A stretch of DNA of 64,000 nt from Burkholderia sp. BCC1644. Its GTDB lineage: Bacteria > Pseudomonadota > Gammaproteobacteria > Burkholderiales > Burkholderiaceae. The position numbers were made by a program, and so were the translations under genes. The notes under the pieces were generated by a model that was not told where the DNA came from, did no database searches, and was given only the letters and a program-made list of their open reading frames with translations. Numbering within the stretch: position 1 is the stretch's first letter; each line of letters opens with the position of its first letter. The stretch covers positions 372,001 to 436,000 of the forward strand of contig NZ_CADFEI010000004.1 of the NCBI RefSeq assembly GCF_902833225.1. The letters are read 5' to 3'. Shown here one piece after another: positions 1 to 7,187 of this stretch.

Positions 1-157
1 TCGCGATCATCGCCCACCACGCGCGGATGCGCTGGTTCAGGTTGACGATGGTCGCGCTCTGGCCGCCGCTGCGCGCGCCGAGGATCGTGCCGATCACGGT
101 CGCGACGACGAGCACGGCCGTGACGCCCGCGACCAGTTCCCAGAAGATTGTTCGCAT
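1..157 (-). CDS. CdsA-like phosphatidate cytidylyltransferase, N-terminal fragment
   Basis: The first 52 residues read MRTIFWELVAG and continue with a hydrophobic helix (about residues 6-27), then a polar segment ending NLNQRIRAWWAMIA. This N-terminus resembles the CDP-diglyceride synthase family (E. coli CdsA/YnbB), which activates phosphatidic acid with CTP in the inner membrane. The reading frame is open to the window edge, so the catalytic part is not visible. It lies 37 bp downstream of an acyltransferase gene on the same strand. Together these would make phosphatidate and then CDP-diacylglycerol, the donor for the CDP-alcohol phosphatidyltransferase encoded divergently nearby. Family assignment rests on a short piece plus context, so it is moderately certain. 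Confidence 0.6.
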   Translation of the reverse strand, partial: MRTIFWELVAGVTAVLVVATVIGTILGARSGGQSATIVNLNQRIRAWWAMIA

Positions 158-194
158 TGTTGATATCCGGAAAAGGGAGAAGAGGGCGCCGCGC

Positions 195-827
195 TCAGCC
201 CGCGGGCCGCTGCGGCGGCGCGAGCGCCACCACGGCGTCGCGCATGCGGGCGAGGAACGTCGGTTTTTCTTCCTGGGCGCCGAGTGCGTCGTTCGCGCCG
301 AAATGCACCTTGCAGATCAGCGGCACGGGCCAGATCGCGCCCTTCGGCATGATGCGCTGCAGGTTCTCGAGGTAGACGGGCGCGAGCGCGACGTCCGGGA
401 ACTCGGTCGCGAGATGGAACAGCCCGCTCTTGAACGGCTGCGGCAGCACGTCGGCGCCGCGCGTGCCTTCCGGGAAGATGATGATCGAGTGGCCCTGCCG
501 CAGCGCGTCGCGCACGGGGTCGAGCGGGTCACCGCCGGATTCGCGGTGACGGTCGATCAGCACGACGTTCAGCAGCTTCTGCGCGATGTGCCGCTTCATG
601 TCGCTGCTGTCCCAGTAGTCGCGCGCGGCGACCGGCCGGACGACCGCGCGTACGTCGCGCGGCAGCGCGGCGAGGATCGCGAGCGTGTCGATGTGGCTCG
701 TGTGGTTCGAGAAATAGATCTTCTGCGTCGGGGGCGGCGGCGCCTGATGCCAGACCGGATACGCGCCGGCGACGAGCCGCACGATGGACAGCAGGAAATC
801 GCGCTGCCAGACGTTGACGATGTTCAT
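195..827 (-). CDS. 1-acyl-glycerol-3-phosphate acyltransferase (PlsC family)
   Basis: A 210-residue protein of the PlsC/LPLAT family, which transfers an acyl chain to the sn-2 position of lysophosphatidate at the inner membrane. The catalytic NH(x4)D block is NHTSHID (residues 41-47), with His42 and Asp47. The substrate-binding block FPEGTRG is at 118-124. An N-terminal hydrophobic segment (about 10-24) should hold it at the membrane. I start at ATG 827 rather than the in-frame ATG at 869, because GGAGG lies 10 bases upstream (838-842) and the extra 14 residues look non-coding. It is transcribed toward the CdsA-like gene, probably as one unit. The partner genes suggest it feeds a dedicated phospholipid pathway, not bulk membrane synthesis; that part is inference. 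Confidence 0.85.
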   Translation of the reverse strand: MNIVNVWQRDFLLSIVRLVAGAYPVWHQAPPPPTQKIYFSNHTSHIDTLAILAALPRDVRAVVRPVAARDYWDSSDMKRHIAQKLLNVVLIDRHRESGGDPLDPVRDALRQGHSIIIFPEGTRGADVLPQPFKSGLFHLATEFPDVALAPVYLENLQRIMPKGAIWPVPLICKVHFGANDALGAQEEKPTFLARMRDAVVALAPPQRPAG

Positions 828-1302
828 CGGCGCGGTGCCTCCTGCCTGCCTGCATGGCCCGCTGCGCATGCGCGGCGGGCGGGACCCCGGAATGCCGGCG
901 CGGCAGGATGCGCGCCGGACGGTCGTTGTTTAAATTTTTTCAAGTTCGTGGCTGCCTGTCGCAGGTCCGCGATAATCGGACGGTTCGCCATCGTCACGCC
1001 ACGTTGCGTAGCGGCGAATGCGCCGGTCGGCGGCGTGATGATCGGCTGTTGCACGAGCGCCCGTTTGCAGTTCGAATGGATCGTCGCTGCGATCGGGCCA
1101 GCGGATTATCGCGAGTTTCCGTCAAAAACGCCAGATTGGCGCCGCGCGGGCGGGCCATGCGCATGCTTGACGCGTCGGGGCGGCTCGGCGACGATGAGGG
1201 CCGTCCATTGAGGGCCGCCCCAGGCCGTCTTGCCGCCCGGGGCATGGCGGCGGGAAACGTGCCCGACCGTGCCGCGCGAACAAACAATACGAATACGAAA
1301 CG
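828..1302. promoter_or_regulatory. Divergent intergenic region of the lipid cluster
   Basis: About 475 bp separate the leftward acyltransferase operon from the rightward CDP-alcohol phosphatidyltransferase operon, so promoters for both should lie here. The only clearly AT-rich patch is around 927-945 (TTGTTTAAATTTTTTC). The open frames crossing the region have no recognisable product and lie opposite one another, as expected in GC-rich DNA. I see no RNA gene. Confidence 0.4.
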
Positions 1303-1905
1303 ATGAGCCTCTACGCACTCAAACCCAAATTCCAGGACCGTCTGCGCCCGTTCGCGAATTCGCTCGCCGAGCGCGGCGTCACCGCCAACCAGGTCACGCT
1401 GTTCGCGGCCGGTGGCTCGATCGTCGTCGGCGCGCTCGCCGGGCTCGGCGTGTTCGCCCGCGCGCTGTTCCTGCTGATCCCGCTGTGGCTGTTCGTGCGG
1501 ATGGCGCTCAATGCGATCGACGGGATGCTCGCGCGTGAGCACAACCAGAAGAGCACGCTCGGCGCGTACCTGAACGAACTGGGCGACGTCGTGTCCGATG
1601 TCGCGCTCGTGTTGCCGTTTCTCGCGATTCCGGCGTTCGCTCCGGCAGACGTCTGGCTGTTCGCGCTGACGGCGGTGATCGTCGAATGCGCGGGGCTGAT
1701 CGGCCCGCTGGTCGGCGTGAGCCGCCGCTACGACGGCCCGTTCGGCAAGAGCGACCGCGCGCTCGCGCTCGGCGCGTTCGCGCTGTGGATCGGGCTCGGG
1801 TTTCCGGTCGGCGCTGTCGCCGCATGGCTGTGGCGGCTGCTGATCGTGCTGTCGATCGTGACCGTGGTGCGGCGCGTGCAGGTCGGCATCGCGGAAAAGG
1901 GTTGA
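1303..1905 (+). CDS. CDP-alcohol phosphatidyltransferase family protein (YnbA-like)
   Basis: A 200-residue polytopic membrane protein of the CDP-alcohol phosphatidyltransferase superfamily, which joins a CDP-activated lipid to an alcohol and releases CMP. The family block is present at residues 70-95 as NxxDGxxAR(x8)G(x3)N(x3)D. The first and third of the four usual metal-binding aspartates are therefore asparagines (Asn70, Asn91), while Asp73, Asp95 and a further Asp99 remain. As I recall it, E. coli YnbA has the same N..DGMLARE pattern, so this would be a subfamily trait, not decay. About five or six membrane helices are visible. The alcohol acceptor is unknown. It is first in a rightward operon with hydrolase/methyltransferase and phosphatase fusions, matching ynbA-ynbC-ynbD. 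Confidence 0.82.
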   Translation: MSLYALKPKFQDRLRPFANSLAERGVTANQVTLFAAGGSIVVGALAGLGVFARALFLLIPLWLFVRMALNAIDGMLAREHNQKSTLGAYLNELGDVVSDVALVLPFLAIPAFAPADVWLFALTAVIVECAGLIGPLVGVSRRYDGPFGKSDRALALGAFALWIGLGFPVGAVAAWLWRLLIVLSIVTVVRRVQVGIAEKG

Positions 1906-1996
1906 AAGGGCAGTCAAGGCAGTCAAAGGCAGTGGCGGGTCCGGGCGCCGGAGGGCGGCGCACCAAGATACGAATAACGAAACGAGAGAAAAACAC

Positions 1997-3766
1997 ATGA
2001 GCGCACGCGCGGCACGTGAGGCCGACTTCATCACGCACGACGGCGAAACGCTGTTCTATCGTCACTGGCCCGCGACGGGCCCGCATTGCCGCGGCGCCAT
2101 CGTGCTGCTGCATCGTGGCCACGAGCATTCTGCGCGCGTCGCGCACCTCGTCGACGAGCTCGACCTGCCCGATTTCGCATTCTTCGCCTGGGACGCGCGC
2201 GGCCACGGCCGTTCGCCCGGCGCGCGCGGCTACAGCCCGAGCGCGGCCGCGTCGGTGCGCGACCTGCAGACCTTCGTCGAACATATTCGCGATGCGCACG
2301 GCATCGCGATCGAGGACATGGCCGTGGTCGGCCAGAGCGTCGGCGCCGTGCTCGCGGCGACCTGGGCGCACGACTACGCGCCGCCGATCCGCGCGCTCGT
2401 CGTCGCATCGCCGGCGTTCCACATCAAGCTCTACGTACCGTTCGCGCGGCCGGGCCTGCGGCTGATGCACAAGCTGCGCGGGCTGTTCTACGTGAACAGC
2501 TACGTGAAGCCGAAATTCCTCACGCACGATCCCGAGCGGATCGCGAGCTACGCGTCCGATCCGCTGATCACGCGGCCGATCGCGGTCAACATGCTGCTCG
2601 ACCTGCACGACACCGCGCAGCGGATCGTCGCCGATGCGGCCGCGATCACCGTGCCGACGCAACTGCTGATCTCGGGCGCCGACTGGGTCGTGCATCGCGG
2701 CCCGCAGGACCGCTTCTTCGAACGGCTCGGCTCGGCGCGCAAGGAGCGCATCGTGCTGCCGGGCTTCTATCACGACACGCTCGGCGAGCGCGACCGCGCA
2801 CAGGCGCTCGCGCCGCTGCGCGCGTTCGTGCTGCGCGAGTTCGATGCGCCGAGCCCGCGCGTGTCGCTCGCCGACGCCGACCGGCGCGGCGCGTTCCACG
2901 ACGAATACGCGGCGCTCGGCCGCCCGCCCGCGAACGCGTTCGCGCGTGCGTACTGGGCGCTCACGCGCGCCGGCCTGAAAGCAGGCGGCGCGCTGTCGGA
3001 CGGCATCGCGCTCGGGCTGCGGCTCGGCTTCGATTCGGGCTCGACGCTCGACTACGTGTACCGCAACCGCGCGCAGGGGCGGCTCGGCGTCGGCGCGCTG
3101 ATCGACCGCACGTATCTCGATTCGCCGGGCTGGATCGGCATCCGCCAGCGCAAGGTGCACCTGCAGGAGCTGATTGGCTCGGCGATTGGCCGCCTGCGCG
3201 GCCACGGCACGCCGGTGCGGATCGTCGACATCGCGGCCGGCCACGGGCGCTACGTGCTGGATGCGATCGCCACGGCCGCCGAGCGCGACGGCGCGGCGCC
3301 CGACGACATCACGCTGCGCGATTACAGTCCGCCGAACGTGGAGGCCGGGCGCGTGCTGATCGCACAGCGCGGGCTCGAGCCGATCGCGCGCTTCGAGCGC
3401 GGCGACGCATTCGACGAGACGTCGCTCGCGACGCTGGAGCCGCGCCCGACGCTCGCGATCGTGTCGGGGCTGTATGAGCTGTTCGGCGAGAACGCACTGA
3501 TCGAACGCTCGCTGCGCGGGCTCGCGCAGGCCGTGCCGCCGGGCGGTTATCTCGTCTATACGGGGCAGCCGTGGCATCCGCAGCTCGAATTCATCGCGCG
3601 TGCGCTGAACAACCATCGCGGCGAGGCGACCTGGGTGATGCGGCGCCGTTCGCAGGCCGAGATGGACGAACTCGTCGCGCGAGCGGGCTTCCGCAAGCTC
3701 GATCAGCGGATCGACGAGATGGGCATTTTCACGGTCAGCCTCGCGCAGCGGGTCGACGCGTCATGA
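1997..3766 (+). CDS. Bifunctional alpha/beta hydrolase / SAM-dependent methyltransferase (YnbC-like)
   Basis: A 589-residue two-domain protein. Residues 1-285 form a monoacylglycerol-lipase-like alpha/beta hydrolase: the nucleophile elbow GQSVG (112-116, Ser114), a likely acid Asp229 (ISGADW) and His259 (GFYHD). Residues from about 300 form a class I methyltransferase, with the AdoMet-binding motif VDIAAGHGRY at 410-419. The same fusion and length (about 585 residues) characterise E. coli YnbC. A lipid headgroup or acyl ester would be a reasonable substrate, but none is demonstrated. The start has a GAGAGA stretch shortly upstream. The stop overlaps the next start as ATGA, so translation is coupled to the phosphatase gene. 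Confidence 0.85.
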   Translation: MSARAAREADFITHDGETLFYRHWPATGPHCRGAIVLLHRGHEHSARVAHLVDELDLPDFAFFAWDARGHGRSPGARGYSPSAAASVRDLQTFVEHIRDAHGIAIEDMAVVGQSVGAVLAATWAHDYAPPIRALVVASPAFHIKLYVPFARPGLRLMHKLRGLFYVNSYVKPKFLTHDPERIASYASDPLITRPIAVNMLLDLHDTAQRIVADAAAITVPTQLLISGADWVVHRGPQDRFFERLGSARKERIVLPGFYHDTLGERDRAQALAPLRAFVLREFDAPSPRVSLADADRRGAFHDEYAALGRPPANAFARAYWALTRAGLKAGGALSDGIALGLRLGFDSGSTLDYVYRNRAQGRLGVGALIDRTYLDSPGWIGIRQRKVHLQELIGSAIGRLRGHGTPVRIVDIAAGHGRYVLDAIATAAERDGAAPDDITLRDYSPPNVEAGRVLIAQRGLEPIARFERGDAFDETSLATLEPRPTLAIVSGLYELFGENALIERSLRGLAQAVPPGGYLVYTGQPWHPQLEFIARALNNHRGEATWVMRRRSQAEMDELVARAGFRKLDQRIDEMGIFTVSLAQRVDAS

Positions 3767-5172
3767 GCGAATTCGGCGGCGACGCGCGCGGCCTGGCGGC
3801 GCAGGCGTCGGCGGCCGGCGCACGCGATGCGTCGCTCGCGCTGCGCTTCGGCTGGCTCGTGGCGATGGGCGCGGTGTTCTTCTCCACCTACGGCTTCGCG
3901 AACTGGCTCGCCGCGCGCCGTGCGGCGGTGCCGACCTTTGCGTTCGGCTGGGAGCACGCGATTCCGTTCGTGCCGTGGACGATCGTGCCGTACTGGTCGA
4001 TCGATCTTCTGTACGCGCTGTCGTTCTTTTTCTGGACGCGCCGCGACGATCTGCTCGATCACGTGAAGCGCTTGCTGACCGTGCAGCTTGTGTCGGTCGC
4101 GTGCTTCATCGCGTGGCCGCTGCGCTTCGGTTTCGAGCGGCCCGACGCGGGCGGCGCGGCCGGCGCGCTGTTCACGCTGCTGATGGGGTTCGACAAGCCG
4201 TTCAACCAGGCGCCGTCGCTGCACATCGGCCTGCTCGTCGTGCTGTGGGCCGTCTATGCGAAGCATGTGCGCGGCACGGTCGCGCGCATCGTGCTGCATC
4301 TGTGGTTCGCGGCGATCGGCGTGTCGGTGCTGACGACCTACCAGCATCACGCGATCGACGTGCCGACCGGCGCGGCCGTCGGCTGTCTCGCGCTGTTCCT
4401 GTTTCCGCTGCGCGATGTCGCGGGCCGGCTGCCGGGCGCCGATGGGTCGCCGGGCGCGGCCGGCCGTGCGCTCGCACGCCGTTATGCGTTCGGTGCGGCG
4501 CTGGTCGCGCTCGTGGCGCTGTGGTGCGTGCCGCGCGCACCGGGCTGGGCGCTGGCGGCCGGGTGGGTCGTGCTGGCGCTCGCGTGCGTCGCGTGGGTCT
4601 ACCGGCGCGGCGCACCCGGCGCGTTCCAGAAGGATGCGCACGGGCGTTTCCCGGTATTCATCCGCTGGCTGCTCGCGCCGACGATCGCCGGTGCATTCGC
4701 GAATTCACGGCTGTGGACGTTCCGGCAGCCGGCCCCGGTGCGGATCGACGAACGCGTGTCGATCGGCCGCACGCCGACCACGCGTGAAGTACGGCGCCAC
4801 GGCTTCACGGCGCTGGTCGATCTGACCGCCGAGATGCCGCGCTGGACGGCGGCCGATGCGTCGCTTGCGTATGCGGCGGTGCCGCAACTCGACCTCGTCG
4901 CACCGACCGCGGCGCAGCTCGCACAGGCCGTCGCGGCGCTCGAGCGCCTGCACGGCGAAGGGCGCGACGTGCTGGTCTGCTGCGCGCTCGGCTACGGGCG
5001 CAGCGTGTTGTGCGCGGCCGCGTGGCTCGCCGCGCGGCGCGGGCTCGGCGATGCGCGCGACGCGCTGGCCGCGGTGCGCGCGGTGCGGCCGCACGCGGTG
5101 TGGTCGGACGATGGCGTGGCCGTGCTGCAGCACTGGATCGATCGCCATCGCGGCGCGGCAGGCAGCGTGTGA
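3763..5172 (+). CDS. PAP2 / dual-specificity phosphatase fusion membrane protein (YnbD-like)
   Basis: A 469-residue protein with an N-terminal PAP2-type membrane phosphatase and a C-terminal dual-specificity/tyrosine phosphatase-like domain. The PAP2 part shows the motif-2 equivalent PSLH (151-154) and the motif-3 stretch TTYQHHAID (191-199). The second domain has the CX5R signature CALGYGR (Cys407 to Arg413) with Asp353 as possible general acid. At least six membrane helices fall in the first 290 residues. E. coli YnbD has the same design. A role in dephosphorylating a lipid phosphate made by the upstream phosphatidyltransferase is plausible but inferred. The start is the ATGA overlap with the preceding gene; its stop overlaps the next start as TGATG. 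Confidence 0.83.
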   Translation: MSEFGGDARGLAAQASAAGARDASLALRFGWLVAMGAVFFSTYGFANWLAARRAAVPTFAFGWEHAIPFVPWTIVPYWSIDLLYALSFFFWTRRDDLLDHVKRLLTVQLVSVACFIAWPLRFGFERPDAGGAAGALFTLLMGFDKPFNQAPSLHIGLLVVLWAVYAKHVRGTVARIVLHLWFAAIGVSVLTTYQHHAIDVPTGAAVGCLALFLFPLRDVAGRLPGADGSPGAAGRALARRYAFGAALVALVALWCVPRAPGWALAAGWVVLALACVAWVYRRGAPGAFQKDAHGRFPVFIRWLLAPTIAGAFANSRLWTFRQPAPVRIDERVSIGRTPTTREVRRHGFTALVDLTAEMPRWTAADASLAYAAVPQLDLVAPTAAQLAQAVAALERLHGEGRDVLVCCALGYGRSVLCAAAWLAARRGLGDARDALAAVRAVRPHAVWSDDGVAVLQHWIDRHRGAAGSV

Positions 5173-5621
5173 TGCGCGATCCGTCCGCACCGTTCCGGAT
5201 TGCCGCCGCGCGCGGCGCGCTCGATGCGGGCGCGTGGGCGATCGCGGCCGCGCTGGCCGCGGCCGGCGCGGGCTGGTGGATTGCATCGGGCTGGGCGCCG
5301 GCGACGATCGCGCGTGTACTGCTGGCGGTCGTCAGCACGGGCTCGGGGATCGCGGCGCTGTGGTACGCGGTGCGCATCGAGATCGACCGCCGGCTGTTCG
5401 CCGCGCTCGCGCGGTCGGCGGGCGACGGGGCGGTCGACGACGGGCTCGCGGCGCTCGACCGCGCGCTCGCCGATCTCGGCTGGATCGACGCGGCGAAGGC
5501 TGGGCGCGCGCTCGATGCGCGGGTGCGCGGCGCGGTCGGGCTGTGCCGCGCCGGCGTGCTGATCGCGATCGTGCAGTGGCTCGCGGTCGGGCTCGCGCTC
5601 GCCGTTCCACGTATCGGCTAG
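5172..5621 (+). CDS. Small membrane protein of the ynb-like operon, function unknown
   Basis: I do not recognise this 149-residue protein. It has hydrophobic helices near residues 18-36, 43-65 and 120-140, and a central soluble segment rich in Ala, Asp and Leu (about 70-115). The ATG overlaps the stop of the phosphatase gene as TGATG, so the two are translationally coupled, which supports a role in the same membrane process. No catalytic motif is visible. It is followed by 68 bp of convergent spacer before the cyclase gene. Confidence 0.7.
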   Translation: MRDPSAPFRIAAARGALDAGAWAIAAALAAAGAGWWIASGWAPATIARVLLAVVSTGSGIAALWYAVRIEIDRRLFAALARSAGDGAVDDGLAALDRALADLGWIDAAKAGRALDARVRGAVGLCRAGVLIAIVQWLAVGLALAVPRIG

Positions 5622-5689
5622 CGCCACGACACGCCAATCACGGGCGGGCCTTTGCCCCGCTTTCCAGGTGGATTTCCTCCGGGCGCGCG

Positions 5690-6739
5690 TTACGCGCGTA
5701 TCGCACGCTGCGATCGCGTCCGCTTGGCCTCGTACATCGCCTGGTCGGCATGCTCGATCAGCGCGGTCATGTCGGTGCCGTCGTCGGGCATCATCGCGAT
5801 CCCGACGCTGACGCCGAGCCGCAACGCGCGTCCCTCGAATTCGAACGGTTCGCCGACCTGTTGCGCGAGCCGCGTGCATTGCGCGTGCGCGTCGTCGCGG
5901 GTGCCGATGTTCGGCAGGATCACCGCGAATTCGTCGCCGCCGACGCGTGCGACCGTATCCGAGCGCCGCACCGCGCCCTGCATGCGCGTGGCGATCTCGC
6001 GCAGCGCGGCGTCGCCCGCGCGGTGGCCGAACCCGTCGTTGATCGGCTTCAGCCCGTCCATGTCGATGTTGAGGATGCCGAGCCGGCCGTTCGCGCGCAG
6101 CGCCGTGTGCATCGACTGCCGCAGGCGGTCGTAGAACAGCGCGCGGTTCGGCAGGCCCGTGAGCGCGTCGTGCGTCGCACGCAGGTACAGCTCGTTCGCC
6201 TCGTTGCGCGCCGCGTGGAACATCGCGGCGGCGATCAGCTCGGCCGTCAGCCGCAGCGTGCCGGCGTCGGCTGGCGAGAAACCGTCGACCTCCGGCGACA
6301 TCACCTTCAGCACGCCGACCGTCGTGTCGGCATGCGTGAGCGGCATCACGAGCATCGAGCGCAGGCCGACCCGGCGGCACGCGTCGCGATCGACGCGCGG
6401 GTCGGTTTCCGAATCGACGCAGTGCAGCAATTCACCTTGCTGCACGCACAGGCCCGACAGGCTGCCCGAGCGGCGCAGCCGCAGCCCGAGCATCCCCGCG
6501 GCGGTGCCCGACGCGGCGCGGTACACCATGTCGTCGCCCTCCGCGAATTCGACCGCGGCCGCGCTCGCGCCGGTGAGCAGCGGCACCTGCTCGGCCACAT
6601 AGGTCATCACGCTGCCGAGGTCGAGGCCGAGCTTCGCGATTTCGGTCTGGACGGCGATGACGCGCAGCAGCGTGTCGGGGGACGGGGTGGCGGTGTCGAC
6701 GATTTGATTCAAGTCAGTTTTCCGTGAAAGAAAGCGCAT
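5690..6739 (-). CDS. Diguanylate cyclase with N-terminal GAF domain
   Basis: A 349-residue soluble cyclase that would convert two GTP to cyclic di-GMP. Residues about 30-175 form a GAF sensor domain. The C-terminal GGDEF domain includes the metal/substrate segment NIDMDGLKPIND (224-235) and the signature GGDEF (267-271). RRSD (258-261) sits five residues before the signature and is a complete RxxD product-inhibition site, so the enzyme is probably both active and feedback-inhibited. I chose the ATG at 6739 because the reading frame upstream (to 7066) is arginine-rich with no domain; the ribosome-binding site is weak, so the start is uncertain. It is transcribed away from bcsB, whose products include two c-di-GMP receptors. 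Confidence 0.88.
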   Translation of the reverse strand: MRFLSRKTDLNQIVDTATPSPDTLLRVIAVQTEIAKLGLDLGSVMTYVAEQVPLLTGASAAAVEFAEGDDMVYRAASGTAAGMLGLRLRRSGSLSGLCVQQGELLHCVDSETDPRVDRDACRRVGLRSMLVMPLTHADTTVGVLKVMSPEVDGFSPADAGTLRLTAELIAAAMFHAARNEANELYLRATHDALTGLPNRALFYDRLRQSMHTALRANGRLGILNIDMDGLKPINDGFGHRAGDAALREIATRMQGAVRRSDTVARVGGDEFAVILPNIGTRDDAHAQCTRLAQQVGEPFEFEGRALRLGVSVGIAMMPDDGTDMTALIEHADQAMYEAKRTRSQRAIRA

Positions 6740-7187
6740 CCGGCGTCGCGGGATTGCGGTAGCATACGCGCCGCCTCGCGGCAGCGCGTCCCGGGCGGTC
6801 CGCAACGGACCGCCGCCGGCCAGCCGCACCGCGCCGGCAGTATGCCGTTCGGTCGGTCCGGCGACAACGGCGCAATTCTTACCATTCGTCCCTCTCGTGC
6901 AGCATTTCCGACTGGATTGAGGTTTTTTTCGCCTCACCGTCACGAATTCGCGTAAGTTTTGTCTTGTTTTTGAGATAGTGTGACGAATGGGTGCGCGCCC
7001 GTGCCAGGCGCGCGCAGCACGACGACGGCCATTAAAGAATTCGCCGCGTTGTTTCGATAAATGCATCAGGTCAGTTCGCCATATGAGGGGAAGCAGTGGG
7101 GATGTGCACTCACGGGCATAGCTGCTTAGCGCGCGTCGGTTCCGACGTGCTTGATGACCGGATCAACCAGACGAAACGGAGGGGCGC
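6740..7187. promoter_or_regulatory. Divergent regulatory region between cyclase and cellulose operon
   Basis: About 450 bp with the lowest GC content of this part of the window. An AT-rich tract runs from 6915 to 6985 and another from 7030 to 7065, so promoters for both directions are likely here, though no convincing -35/-10 pair stands out. A dyad CGTCGG-TT-CCGACG at 7134-7147 lies about 40 bp before the bcsB start and could be an operator or a leader hairpin. bcsB has a good Shine-Dalgarno GGAGG at 7178-7182. Confidence 0.4.
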
